From: Maratus speciosus
Taxonomy: Eukaryota > Arthropoda > Arachnida > Araneae > Salticidae
Length of the DNA: 64,000 nt
Assembly: GCA_963932465.1 (NCBI GenBank)
Contig: OZ010796.1
Location: 79,679,292 to 79,743,291 of the forward strand
Direction: 5' to 3'
Part shown: positions 42,657 through 53,984 of the stretch, piece by piece
Layout: the number at the start of each line of letters is the position of its first letter
How positions within the stretch are numbered: the stretch's first letter is position 1
The notes under the pieces: model-generated
Databases searched by the model: none
The model's input: the letters and a program-made list of their open reading frames with translations, nothing else
What the model was told of the DNA's origin: nothing
Program-made: the position numbers and the translations under genes

Positions 42657-43691
42657 CAGTGTATCCGTGAAGTCATGATACCCTTTTGACCGGTCACAGG
42701 AAATAAACGAAACAAGATGAAAATATGAAATCTTCACCAAATAAAAGTAAAACTTTCTAAGTTTCATACCTGTTCAGTGTGTCCTCTATTTGAAATAGAG
42801 AATGAGAGATGTTATTCACTCTGTTACACCAGACGTCCTTAAGGCTGTTCTCAAATCCAAAAGGCTAACTTTGTGTCATAATTTTAAATTTATTTTTGTT
42901 CGGAAATTCATGAAACTAGCATGTGTTTTTGTTCAGAAACTATGTACTCGAGCTGTTTTTGCAAACGCAATAGATCTTTCAGAAAATAGTGTCAAAGTTG
43001 ACGTTTTTAGCCGAAATTCCCGAAGTAAGCTGAAAAACCAGTCAGCGAAGGGAGAAAAACGTCTTTGTCACGTGATCAAATTCGCTTATAACTCAATAGG
43101 TAATTGATTGAACAAAAAATGAAAAACACAGTTCGATTCCAAATCGCTTCCATAGTCAGGCCCTTCAATTTTATATCTTTCCGTTAAAAAATGAATTTGT
43201 AAATATGTCAAAACATTTTGCACTTGTTGAGCAGAGTAGTTGATAACAGCCTTAACTGTGTGTGGAAAGAACTTGAATATCATTTAGATGAGTGTAGGGC
43301 ATGCCGCTATGAAGATTAAAAGAGTCGACATAAATGACGTCATTTGATGCCATTGTGTCCCCCCTTCCACGTCCGCCGTATTTAACCGTGTCTTGCACTG
43401 GAGACTGCTTATTGGACTGCTATAGGTCAAAGTCAAATATGGCGGCCGCAAGAAAGGGGGAAAGAACTCGTTTTTCGGCATCAACCCTTTCCACAGAAGA
43501 AGATTGTTATATCTACGCCTTTTCTAGCTCCATGGTGTGGGGCAATTAACGGAGGCCATATCGAACTGCACTGAAAAGGTATGAAACTTGGAGAGTTTTT
43601 CTTTTATTTAGTGAAGATTTCGCATTTCCATCTTGTTTCGTTGATTTCCCGTGACCGGTCAAAAGTGCACCATGAGTTTACGTACTCACTG
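42657..43691. mobile_element. mariner-type MITE with ~125-bp inverted ends, TA-flanked
   Basis: Left CAGTGTATCCGTGAAGTCAT and right end (ATGAGTTTACGTACTCACTG) begin ~125-bp inverted repeats sharing TTTTGACCGGTCAC and GAAACAAGATG. TA lies at 42655-42656 and 43692-43693. It contains the nested MITE 42840-43255 and a GC-richer core at 43360-43560 with ATATGGCGGCCGC. No transposase. Confidence 0.82.
42840..43255. mobile_element. MITE, TTAAGGCTGTTC family, copy 6 (nested)
   Basis: TTAAGGCTGTTCTCAAATCC at left and GTTGATAACAGCCTTAA at right. Nearly the same as 38566-39040 without the T-rich expansion. Inside the mariner-type MITE, so younger. Confidence 0.82.
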
Positions 43692-43693
43692 TA

Positions 43694-44329
43694 TATGGGA
43701 AATTCTCAAAAGATGGGATCATTAAAAGTTAACTATATGTAATTTTTTAAATTTTCAAATTTAAGGCCAATTTTTTTAAATAGTATAGTATATATGTCTA
43801 CAAAATTATACACAAATATTAAAAGACAACCACATGAAAAATTAATTATTAAAGCATTTAATTAGTAGATCTGTACGTTACAAATTTTGGACATTTCTGG
43901 CATGTAGGTTACAGATTTTGGACATTGCTGAGATGTAAGGTTACACAGTTTTTACATTTCCATAAATAAGTTGTGCCTAGTATTTAAATAATTCTTAAAA
44001 TTAAGAATGTAAAAAAATTATTCTATAATTGTATCTATAATTGACTTTTTGTTATCCAGTAATAATAATAATAAAATCAAATGTTAAACTTTGATATTAA
44101 AATATTTACTACTTTTTTAGAAGTAATATCTTAATTTTATAGGAATTACACATTATGCAAAAAACATACCTTTACACAATATTAGAAGTATCCAACATAT
44201 AATTTATTCTTTTTATTTTCTCAAAAAAAAAAAAAAAAAAAAAAAGGTTATACTGCCATTTTTTTAATGCACATATCTATAATTTCTTTATCAAACGAAA
44301 AGTGTCCTCTTGCTGTCACCGGGTGAGGT
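43694..44329. other. AT-rich sequence, nothing recognised
   Basis: Contains a triplicate-like ACATTT(C/T)TGG.CAT.TA.GTTAC pattern near 43890-43945 and a ~22-nt A run at 44225-44246. No gene. Confidence 0.45.
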
Positions 44330-44600
44330 GATTATGGTGATTTCAACAAAATATCTTCATATTTAAATTTTTGTTGTCCTTTTAGATGAATAACGAAACC
44401 TGTTAAAATCAATGTCTGCCTGAGGAGTCAAAAAATTTATAGAAAATATTTGTTCACCATTATAAATGCTGATCTTTTCAATAATACCTGGCCATAAGTT
44501 TTCATCATGATTTAATACAAAGCACCAGTCACCAATGTCAATCTATTTTCAACTGCGTGAGGAGTCAATTGTAGAAACAATATTTTTTTCACCAGCTTCA
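44330..44600 (-). pseudogene. Fragment of an unrecognised (possibly transposon) protein
   Basis: On the minus strand a frame reads IDIGDWCFVLNHDENLWPGI, then further residues to INFLTPQADINFNRF. Stops lie just before this block (around 44560), and a frame change follows, after which SRGHFSFDK-like residues appear. Codon pattern and a GDW..WPG signature suggest a real protein fragment, perhaps the C-terminal tail of an element-encoded protein. Family unknown. Confidence 0.35.
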
Positions 44601-44710
44601 CTGGTAATTCATTCTTGATTCTTTTTTACAGAGATTGCAAAAATCAGATCTACTTTTTATTTGAATAGTATCAAATTTTTTGTCGTTTGTACGGAGTACT
44701 GTCAATTTCT

Positions 44711-44711
<1 letters not shown>

Positions 44712-44752
<41 letters not shown>
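44712..44752. repeat. Poly(T) tract, 41 nt
   Basis: Pure T run, followed by ordinary AT-rich sequence. Confidence 0.9.
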
Positions 44753-44756
<4 letters not shown>

Positions 44757-44915
44757 GATTTACAGAACGTAGTGGCTTAAACTTTTTATTTGCTTTGCAT
44801 TTTGGTGGGGAAGCAAAGAGGAAGAATGGAATTTTAAGGAGGGGGGGGGGTATTCTTAAACCTTGAATTTTAAAAAAAATGAACGCAAGTACAATAATTT
44901 AACAAAAAAATATTT

Positions 44916-45360
44916 AGATTAAGTAAAATAATGCTAAAAAGCGATAAAATATCTTTATTAAGATTGACGATCGTTTCGTCGCACCAACGGCGACATTTTC
45001 AAAATCATTTATGATAGAAAATATTTTCACAAAATTTAAAAACAATAAACATAGTAAATAATGTCACGAGACAAGATGCATAATGAAAAATATTGCAAAC
45101 CTAAAATTAAATTAAAATTAAATTAGCTATTTGTGATCATCACAAATTACTAATTTAATTTTAATTTAATTTTAGGTTTGCAATATTTTTCATTATGCAT
45201 CTTGTCTTGTGACATTGTTTACTATGTTTATTGTTTTTAAATTTTGTGAAAATATTTTCTGTCATAAATGATTTTGAAAATGTCGAAGTTGGTGCGACGA
45301 AACGATCGTCAATCTTAATAAAGATATTTTATCACTTTTTAGCATTATTTTACTTAATCT
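44916..45360. repeat. ~445-bp palindrome with hammerhead-like arms
   Basis: Two ~220-bp arms, nearly exact reverse complements, meet at about 45138 around TTTGTGATCATCACAAA. Each arm, read outward, contains TTTTGAAAATGTCG, a stem-forming GTCGC..GCGAC in the left arm, then GAAACGATCGTC and AATAAAG. The TGA..stem..GAAAC arrangement resembles a degenerate hammerhead of the Penelope 3' region, though the core CTGANGA is not preserved. The right arm has GTCGAAG, which weakens the stem. It may be a Penelope-derived head-to-head fragment. Confidence 0.6.
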
Positions 45361-46680
45361 GTTTATAAGTGATTTTAATGCATGTTTTCATGAAAAAAAT
45401 ATTTATTTTATTTTTTAAGATGTATGTTAGAACAATGAACTCTGTTATAATATATTTATTTATGTATTTAGAAAATTAAAATTATTAATGTTTAGATCGT
45501 TCCACGATATGGACATTGTTATTAAATAATCTTTTGAGGTACATTTGCTACAAAGAAAACTTTTCAAAATACATAAAAATACGCAAGATCACTGAAGAAT
45601 TACTTTTGAAATAAAAAAGAAGTTTTACTATTAATTTTAAATCATACTTTTAAATAAGCATGTCCGAAATTTCGTAATGATAGCAGCGGTCGTCATTTTG
45701 TGTCGATCGTTACACACATTAGTTGAGCATGCTTCAAGTCAAGTTATATTATTACACGTACTAAATACACTTTATTTATACAAAACACGGTAATTATTTA
45801 CGATAAAAAATTATAATGTATATCTTTTTATACGTTTCAGGACACTAAATCATCTTTAAAAATAAATTTACCGAAAATAAAATCGGCGTTTCCATCGTTA
45901 CGCGATTTGGACATTCCACTTTCTTATTTGAGAAAAGTGTATTTATTGCAAAAAAATCTTACACAAACACATTCAAATACTTAAAAAAAAAATTTTAATG
46001 ATTTTAAAGTTAGATAAAAGAGTTTAAAGTACTTGATGTATTTTTCGTGGAAATGATAGCTTTGTGGCGATCGTTACTTTTGGACATAACAAAATACAGA
46101 AAAGTCCTTCTATCTTCAAAAAAGCAATAAATCAGCCTGCCATCTCTTAACGAAATTACCAAAAAATCATCCGTTTCCTTTATGCATTCGTTGTTTACCA
46201 TTAGAACCACCTGGAAGTAAATAAAAACTCTTTTACTTGGTGGTACATTGGAGCAGTTAACGTTATGAATGTCCAAAATTGACCTCTTTAGCATAAAATA
46301 ATAAAGTTTTAAGGTATTTATACAAAGCTTTTACAATAAATTATGTCATTTTCTGTCTCTGAATAGAATTAAAAACTCAGTGTAAAAAAAAATTAAAGTC
46401 AATGATAATTAAAGTTATTTTTGAAAGGCTTAAAGTTATGACGTGTGTCCAGTGCCCACTTTTAAGAATCGCCCATTTAATAAAGATGCATAATGTATTA
46501 TAGTCTTAATAATCTGAAGTTTTTGCCCTTGAAAAATATTTTATACCCTACTATAGGGCATTTGAATAGTTTGGGGGTAATTTAATTTTTTTAGTGGCAA
46601 CACTGAATGTGTTTATAAACAACTGTTTTCGTGTGTAGATTTTAACTCTGCAAATTTTCCATTGTGAAACAATCTTGATA
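45361..46680. other. AT-rich sequence, nothing firm
   Basis: GATCGTTAC and GGACAT blocks recur (45490, 45705, 45890, 46070), hinting at an old repeat with no definable ends. No gene. Confidence 0.4.
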
Positions 46681-46867
46681 AGAGCTACAAATAAAGTAGA
46701 CTCTAAAATTGGGAGGAGTGAAAAGTTCGCGTTTTGAAAGAGTGACAGGCATTTTCACTCTTTTTGGAGTGAATTTTATAAAAATACACTCCTTAAAGAG
46801 TGGAATTTTCCCCTCTCTAGAAAGGAGTGAAATGTCTCACTCCTGAAAGTGTGACTTATGTATGTAT

Positions 46868-47012
46868 TGCCTATTAACCAATCAGAACAGCAAGCCGACA
46901 ACACCCTTAAAAGATAAGAAAAATGACCACTTTTTCGTCCGCCATCTTAGAATTAACAGATTAGGATATCATTAAAATTATTCTTTATGGAATACATAAA
47001 ATAAAGGTAAGT
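46868..47012 (+). promoter_or_regulatory. Promoter-like region with a splice-donor sequence
   Basis: ACCAATCAGA (inverted CCAAT-like) at about 46876, CGTCCGCCATCTTAG (YY1-like) at about 46937 and AAAG|GTAAGTCT at about 47006, immediately inside the left motif array of the CACTA-like element. This could be the remains of its promoter and first non-coding exon. Confidence 0.3.
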
Positions 47013-47540
47013 CTTATTTAATTTTAAGCATTTATCCGTGTAGATATGTGGAATGTTAAGATTATGAGCTAAATAGTTGTATGTTGTATAGAAAGTTGTA
47101 TGTTGTATGTTGTATATGATTGTCTGAATGTTCAAAAGTGATTGTCTGAATGTTCAAAAGTGATTGTCTGTTATATTTCGTCATGTAGCGGTTTGAAATA
47201 TAATTATTTTAACAATTAAATACGCACAATGCTTAGAAAAAAAATAATCAAAACTGCATTAGTTCGGGCAATGTGAATAAAAAAAATGAGTGTAAATATT
47301 TTATTCTTCCCTTTCAATGCTGTGTTGCAAAATATAATACTTTTACCAACGACCAAAACAAAAAAAGTTTTATCGCTTTCGTTTGAAAGTTTGGCTGACT
47401 CAGAAGAGAAGATAATCTGGATTTTGTCAATTCGTAGGAGACACATTCGAAAACATTAATTTGCCGTTATATGAGATTTTTTTTTTTTTTTTTTTTTTTT
47501 TTTGTTCATTACTGATTTTGGATTATATACAGTTAAAGGT

Positions 47541-47770
47541 TGGGTTGATTTTTTGACAGTCGATTATCAACTCGAGGGATATAAGCCCTAGAAGGAGTGC
47601 TCTCCGTGGGGGGCTTTCTAAGGGAACCTAACCCGTATTTACGCATGGAAATCCAAGGTTTCGAAGAAAACCACGAAAACTCCGAAACAGATAGGCCGAC
47701 GAGCGCGATGGTTTCGAACCCAGCACCTCCCGTCTACCAGCTTCGAGAGCAGAACCTCTCAGCCACTGGT
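47541..47770 (-). mobile_element. tRNA-derived SINE, copy 3
   Basis: Minus strand: CCAGTGGCTGAGAGGTTCTG (A box), GGGTTCGAAACC (B box), shared body TTTCCATGCGTAAATACGGG and tail CAACCCAACC. The target duplication is weak (AGTTAAAG on the left versus AGTTAAGAG on the right), so this copy is older than the two others. Confidence 0.82.
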
Positions 47771-47835
47771 TATAGTTAAGAGTATTTATTATTGTTTCGG
47801 AGTTAAATGTTTATGATATTACGAAAAGGTTGGTA

Positions 47836-48263
47836 CAGTGAAACCTTCCTGTGCGACCAACTCCATTAGGCGACCACCTCCCTGAACGACCATTTTTCAT
47901 GGAACGAAATTTATTTCCATAGGCTCAGTACTAATTTTACCTCCATTCAGAGACCATCCCAGTGGAACTCCCTTCATGAGAAACAGACTTCCTTGAAGAA
48001 AACAAAATAAATTCCGTTTTTTCCTGGTCGCTTGAAGAAGGTTTTATTAAAAAAATAATTCCGGAGTGTGCATTATTCATCAAACTTCTAAACTAAGTTT
48101 AGATTTTTTTCTATCCCGGTAACTTTTAAGTGTTTTAAACCCCTTTGTGCCTTTTTAGACAATGAATTTAATTCTGATTACAAATTAAGAATGACGGTCT
48201 TCTGTCGGAAAACTCTCAAAGAAATAGATAAAGTAATGAAATCGTCATTATTTGTTTCAATCC

Positions 48264-48310
<47 letters not shown>

Positions 48311-48519
48311 GAGTCATTAACTTATGTAATTAACTTTTATTTTGATACTTAAATTTTTATATTTTTTCCTAATGTGAAAAATAAATTTTAGTAACATTGT
48401 TACCATTTTTCAACAATTAAAAATCTAGATTTAAACATGACCTCCATTAAGAGACTACCTCTCGGAACGACCAATTTTTTATTGTAACGGTACGTGGTCG
48501 TTTTAGGGAGGTTTTACTG
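47836..48519. mobile_element. pogo/Tigger-like MITE, TA-flanked
   Basis: Left CAGTGAAACCTTCCTGTGCG and right CGTGGTCGTTTTAGGGAGG..TTTTACTG; subterminal GACCACCTCC and GACCTCCATTAAGAGAC motifs in inverted positions. TA at 47834-47835 and 48520-48521. Contains the A41 run at 48266-48306. Confidence 0.8.
48266..48306. repeat. Poly(A) tract, 41 nt
   Basis: Pure A run inside the pogo-like MITE. Confidence 0.9.
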
Positions 48520-48817
48520 TATATTAATTTTTTTTAATTGTATGTAAACATTTTTCTGCGGGTTATGATTTTAAAATTTCGAGACTGAGTAATATAAAAA
48601 ATTTTAATTATAGATATTCTGCATCTGTTATTAAATTTCCTTCTATTATAAAAATATTTTCTACGTTTTTGATACACGTAATTTTTGGCGCTAAACAATA
48701 AAACATACTTTTAAGCATTGGAATAAAATGCTTTTTTATGGCTGATTTGAAGTTTAAGGCTGCTTTAGTATATTTTTTTAAATGTCCATGTTTACTTAAT
48801 ACAGGGCTGAATAATTT

Positions 48818-48958
48818 TTTAAAGATATTAAAAACTACATTTTTACATTAAAATGTTTTTCAAACAATAAGAATATTTCCAAGATATTAATCATTTAAAG
48901 ATATTAATAACTACTTTTTTACATTAAAATGTTTTTCAAACAATAAGAATATTTCTAA
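48818..48958. repeat. Tandem duplication of ~75 bp
   Basis: TTACATTAAAATGTTTTTCA followed by AACAATAAGAATATTTC occurs twice in direct order, with minor differences. Confidence 0.85.
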
Positions 48959-49239
48959 TGCATAGTCATTTACTTTATTTTTAAGTTTCTTTATTTTCTA
49001 TTTCCAAGGTCAATCTTTTCCTGTAAAACATATAAAATCTATTTTGCTCATAGTCACAAAATACAATATCTACGCGAATAAAAAATTTAAATTAAATATG
49101 GCTTATCGTGTCGTTTCATTAATAAGTATTGCATTAATTCCATTTTTCAGCAATAACGGACGAAAATTAGAAATCATGATTAAGTTAAGGAATATGTTTA
49201 ATATATATATATATATATACATATTCCAGAGAACTCAAA

Positions 49240-49545
49240 ATTTAGACTTCATGTTCATATTAAATAAAACAAAAGTAAATCACAACGGATAAAAAAAATT
49301 ACACATTCTCAACATTTAAGTCATGCTTAGAACATATTTTTTAAAACGTGAGTTTATAAGCATTGCTTTTAAGTGGAAAAATTAAAAATATTTTAGAACA
49401 ATAGAACTTTGCAAAAATAGCAATAGTTTAAGGAAAAAGTGCGGTTTTATATTTAAAACAAAAATTAAAATCAAATCAAACATTGGTAAACATATAACAT
49501 CCACCTATTAAAAAGTTATTAATAAAACTTTAAAAGTAATATCTT
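49240..49545. repeat. Dispersed repeat, partner of 11480-11845
   Basis: Shares CACAACGGATAAAAAAA, CATGCTTAGAAC, GTTTATAAGCATTG and CATATAACATCCACCT with the reverse complement of 11480-11845. Ends are undefined. Confidence 0.6.
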
Positions 49546-50118
49546 TATAGGGCGTGCAATAAAAGCAAACATAAAGGATAAAATTGGAATAAAATATTTT
49601 AGTTTATTTCTGCCAGTAATCTAATTTAAATTCGTATGTAACTTTAACTGAATTTTTATTTAAAAGTTCAATTAGTGTTACAAACTATGAAGTAAATAAA
49701 TATTGCTAATAAAGTATTTTATTCCAATCTTTACCACGCTTGTGTCTATTTTCATTGCATGCCGTAAAAGATGCGATTCTTTTAAAATGACCATAAAAGC
49801 AAAATAAAAAAGAACCGACTACATAAAAAATGAGCATTCACTCCTATGAAAGAGTGATTATTCCCTCCTACCAGCGGTGAAAAACCGCACTCCTTTAGCA
49901 AGAGTGAATAGTCACTCCTCCGAAAGAGTGATTATCCACCCCTTTTTAGCGTGAATATTCACTTTCCAGGAGTGGCTATTCACTCTTCAGAGAGTCAAAA
50001 ATTTCCCTTTTGCTCAGAGTGAATAGTCACTCTAAAGATGTTGGGCATATTTTGACTCTGCGATAAAGTGACTATTCACTCCGGAGGAGTGAATAGTCAC
50101 TCTCTTTTATTTACAGTG

Positions 50119-51045
50119 TAAGTGTCAAAATATTACATTTAGTAACCTGTAACCCATATGTGATCATAATTTTTCCTTTAACTTTTTATTTTGGCAGAAA
50201 ACGTTTTGAGTTTTCATAAAGCATAAGTTCATCTAGCATGAAAACTAGTATTTCGGAGCTACTTTGTGCAAGGCCTGTTTTGGTCCGAAAATATCCCCAA
50301 TTACTTAAAAATGCCTTTTATACAACCAAATCACTTAAAACATGTTTTAAGTAACCTTTTTTTCGAATGTTACTGTTGAAAAATGTTACATTAATTGTTT
50401 TTGTTCCAGTTGCTGAAAATAACATGACGATTCTCGATTCTCTCGACTGTTTCTCGTTTCTTTAATATTAACAATTGTTTTTTTCTTTTTTTTGTGTTTT
50501 AATGTTTAAAAAAAATTGTTTATTGGGTTTTAAGTGTTCATTTATTAGCAAGTGCTATTGCAAGGGGGTTTCCATAAAAATGTATTCATTTGCATATGAA
50601 ATTAAGTGAATGGACCAAAGGAGCCCCTTTACTTTGTCCCAAAACTAAATAGTTAAAAAATAAAAATAATAAAAAATTACTCTTTAAAACCATGCAGTTT
50701 GCTTCATTGTTTCATGTTAATTGTTTACAACTCCATTTGGAAGCTGAAAAATCACATATAATATTTTTTAATAATGGAAATGTGAGTGGAACCAGGAAAA
50801 AGTGGCTCAAAGTAATACCAAAGTTCGACGATAGTAACTTTTATATTACGCGCAAAATTTCTTTACAATACAATGTGAAATGCTTGGAAAATTTTAGAAG
50901 TCGTAAATATTACATTGTCCTATAGATTGAAAATAAAATGTTTTCATAGATGTCAAGAAATTTTCGCCTTATTTAAACGCAGAATTCTGCAATTAAATAC
51001 GGAGAATATTTCTTTTAGAAAATACTGGTGACGGAAAGTATTTTG
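50119..51045. other. AT-rich sequence, nothing recognised
   Basis: No repeat end or credible frame; the ORF at 50692-50925 has no coding features. Confidence 0.45.
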
Positions 51046-51240
51046 AGAGTAGTGTGATTATGCCGGTTTGGCGCCACCTGTGGGCCTGCGGTGGAGGATG
51101 TGGAGGTCTGTGGAGGTCCGTGGAGGTCCGTGGAGTGGCGTGCTGATAAGAGTCGGTGGTGGTGGAAACGCATGTCGGTGGTGGGAGAGGCGTTGTCGGG
51201 AAACGGATAAGAACTTGTCTTACAGTACGAGGGTATTTAT
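51046..51240. other. Isolated GC-rich block
   Basis: GC-rich island in AT-rich sequence, starting near TTTGGCGCCACCTGTGGG, with a repeated GTGGAGGTC(T/C)GTGGAGG unit (about four times, 51097-51137) and TCGGTGGTGG repeats. The 60-codon open frame has only repeat-driven composition. It directly precedes the AT-rich array and may be its GC-rich terminus or an LTR fragment. Confidence 0.4.
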
Positions 51241-52595
51241 TTTATTTTGAGAAGTTAGAAAATTTTTGCGAATTAAATTTACTTTTTCGAATTTTATTTT
51301 GAGGAAATAGAAAATTTTTACGAATTTTATTTTAACGTCTTAGGAAATTTATTTTATTTTGACTAGTTAGAAATTTTATTTTCAAATGTTAGAAATTATT
51401 TTACGAATTTTATTTTTCGAACTTAATTTTATTTTGAGGTGTTAGAATTATTTTCGAACTTTATTTATTTTTCGAACTTATTTTTATTTTTCGAATTTTA
51501 TTTTGAGGAAATAGAAAATTTTTACGAATTTTATTTTGAGAAGTTAGAAAATTTTAACGAAGTTTTATTTTCGAATTTTATTTTGAGGTGTTAGAATTAT
51601 TTTCGAATTTAATTTTGGCTAGTTAGAAATTTTATTTTCAAATGTTAGAAATTATTTTTCGAATTTTATTTTAACGGAACTTTATTTTTATTTTACGAAT
51701 TTTATTTTGAGGAGTTAGAAAATTTTTGCTAATTAAATTTATTTTTCGAATTTTATTTTGAGGAAATAGAAATTTTTTTCGAATTTTATTTTGAGGTGAT
51801 AGAAATTTTTCGGGAAAATATTTTTATTTTGCAAAGTTTATTTAGCGGAGATAAAATTATTTTTCAATTTTTATTTTAATTGTTAGAATTATTTTTCGAA
51901 TTTTATTTTAATTGTTAGAATTATGTTTCGAATTTTATTTTGAGATGTTAGAAAATTTTTGCTAACTGAATTTTATTTTACGAATTTTATTTTCAAGTCT
52001 TAGGAAATTTATTTTATTTTGACTAGTTAGAAATTTTATTTTCAAATGTTAGAAATTATTTGCGATCTGAATTTATTTTAGCATACTTAATTTTTATTTT
52101 GAAATCTTAATTTGACTAGTTAGAAAATTTGTTTTAACGAAGTTTTGTTTTCGAATTTTATTTTTAGGTGTTAGAATTATTTTAGGACTTTTTATTTTCA
52201 TGTCATAGAAAATTTATTTTTCGAAGTTAATTTCTTTTTCGAATTTAAATTTAGCGAAGATAGAAATATTTAGCGAAACTTTTTTTTTTTTCTTCGAATT
52301 TTATTTTCAAGTCTTAGGAAATATATTTAATTTTGACTAGTTAGAAATTTTATTTTGAAATGTTAGAAATTATTTTTCGAATTTTATTTTAACGTACTTA
52401 ATTTTTATTTGAAATCTTAATTTCACTAGTTAGAAATTTTATTTTAATGAAGTTAATTTATTTTTCGAATTTTATTTTCAAATGTTAGAAAATATTTGAG
52501 AAGATTTTTATTTTCGAACTTTATTTTAGGGGAGAGAGAAAATTTATTTTGAGAATTAAATTTTTGAGGAGATGAAAATATTATTTTGTTAAAGA
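51241..52595. repeat. AT-rich irregular higher-order repeat (~1.35 kb)
   Basis: Built from alternating short words: GAATTTTATTTT(GAGG/AACG/CAA), (A)GTTAGAAATTTTATTTT and TTATTTTTCGAA. A composite of about 65 bp (GTCTTAGGAAATTTATTTTA, then GACTAGTTAGAAATTTTATT) recurs near 51329, 51994 and, in part, 52310. No long open frames. Looks like a satellite-like array that evolves by slippage and segment duplication; no family recognised. Confidence 0.75.
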
Positions 52596-52699
52596 AGCAT
52601 AATGAATATTGTAGTAAATTTAAAGCTTAACGGATTCAAATGTCTACTCATAACAACAATATACTCAAGTTTTCCTAGAAATGCCTTTGGAGTTATTAG
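52596..52699. other. Spacer
   Basis: Short ordinary sequence between the AT-rich array and a tRNA-like segment. Confidence 0.4.
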
Positions 52700-52777
52700 C
52701 ATGTTTCGAACCCACAAACATTTAACCAGACTTCTCCTTTTTAACGCATTGCATTAACCACTAGAGCACGTGGGTCC
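52700..52777 (-). repeat. tRNA-like segment (SINE head or tRNA pseudogene)
   Basis: On the minus strand GACCCACGTGCTCTAGTGGT is followed by TAATGC (A box) and, about 45 nt later, GTGGGTTCGAAAC (B box). GACCCAC and GTGGGTT could form an irregular pairing, but there is no standard cloverleaf. A tRNA-derived repeat is more likely than an active tRNA. Confidence 0.45.
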
Positions 52778-53982
52778 GTTATTTTCTTACATGAATAAAC
52801 TTTTCATCTTTAAGTTTTATAGCTACTTATATTGATCTATATATTTCCTTTTAAAACAAGTGGGAGATAAAAAATTTAGTGGAAGCGTTTTATAACATGA
52901 TGATATTTTAAATTTTTGTTGCGCGAATGAGTTTTACTTTGTTTACTTGGAAAAATATTTTTTTTTCTTTTAAAATGTTCTATTATACGCTACTCGAGAA
53001 ATTTTATTAGTGAATGAGAGACATTATAATAATTTTAGACCATTTGGAAATGAATGGGTGTTAGACAATTTTCGATCGAATATGGTAAAATGGAATCATG
53101 ATTTCATAATCTTTCGGATGTTAACTATGCCTTCGCAATATTCGGACAATTCTCAGCAACCCTTTCTTATTCTTTCTGTGGAAACCGCCGCTATTATCCA
53201 CAAGGAGTCATTCAGTCTAGCAAGCATAATAGCGCAAATTTAAAGAGTTCCTCAAATGCTTATCACTCAATAGAGCTCTTAAGTATATCGGTAAAATGAA
53301 ATGGTTAAGTTGAAAGTATTATCCACGCTAATCACCTCTATTGGGAAATGCCGATATCAGTTGCATACGGACAGCGAGAGACATGTCTACACATTATAAT
53401 AGACCAAATTTTTGCTGTTTATTCACAAAGTGAATAATGATTTCACTTTGAGAATATAGTACATTTTAAAATAAATACCGGTTGATATCTTTTATTAGTA
53501 AATGAATGATAATAGTACAATTCAATTTAAAAGAATATATTTCAAATCGCTTTGATTCTTATTTGAAATAAGTGCAAGATGTTTCATAAAAAGAATTGTC
53601 ACATGTTAGTGTTTTCGTTGAATGTATTACAAATATACTTTTATTATTATTACTATTAATTTTGCAAATTAGGGTTTTAACAATTTTGTAATTAGGGTTT
53701 TGACATTTTTTGTAAATTAGGGTTTCGTTAAAATTTTCAATCTTTGAAATGAGTTGAAATCATTGGATTGTCTACTTTAACAATTAAAAATATTTTCATT
53801 TAAGTGATTGGAAAAAAACTATTTTTATTTATTTATTTTTATACATATATTTATATATGGTGTAATCATTAGTAAGGAAAATATTTATTAAATAAAGTTT
53901 CAATAAAAATAGATATTCATTTTCTAAGTCTCTGAAAAATTATTACATTTCTAACATATGCAAATTAGATAAACAGATAATC
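52778..53982. other. AT-rich sequence, no gene
   Basis: ORF 53010-53243 is unremarkable. Three spaced TTAGGGTTT words occur at 53669-53725. No transposon ends seen. Confidence 0.45.
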
Positions 53983-53984
53983 TT

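Larger units (their letters stand above)
46682..50118. mobile_element. CACTA-like element with GAGTGA/TCACTC subterminal arrays
   Basis: The right end is clear: TTTACAGTG at 50110-50118, preceded by a 290-bp array (49829-50105) with many GAGTGA and TCACTC motifs in both orientations. A smaller inverted-style array at 46717-46850 (GGAGTGAAA, CACTCC) marks the left side. The exact left end near 46682 is degenerate. Interior insertions: SINE 47541, pogo-like MITE 47836, dispersed repeat 49240. No transposase frame is seen. Dense subterminal motif arrays with CACTG ends are typical of CACTA elements; the class is inference. Confidence 0.55.

Noticed and set aside
42285..42767. 160-residue minus-strand open frame
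   Set aside because: It runs through a palindromic CACTGTA-type MITE and the end of a mariner-type MITE. The residues reflect hairpin repeats and not a protein.
43350..43549. Frame within the GC-richer core of the mariner-type MITE
   Set aside because: Opposing frames overlap, there is no transposase motif, and the region is part of a non-autonomous element.
53669..53725. Three TTAGGGTTT words, telomere-like
   Set aside because: They are spaced about 25 bp apart in AT-rich sequence and are not a tandem telomeric array. The usual arthropod telomere repeat is TTAGG.
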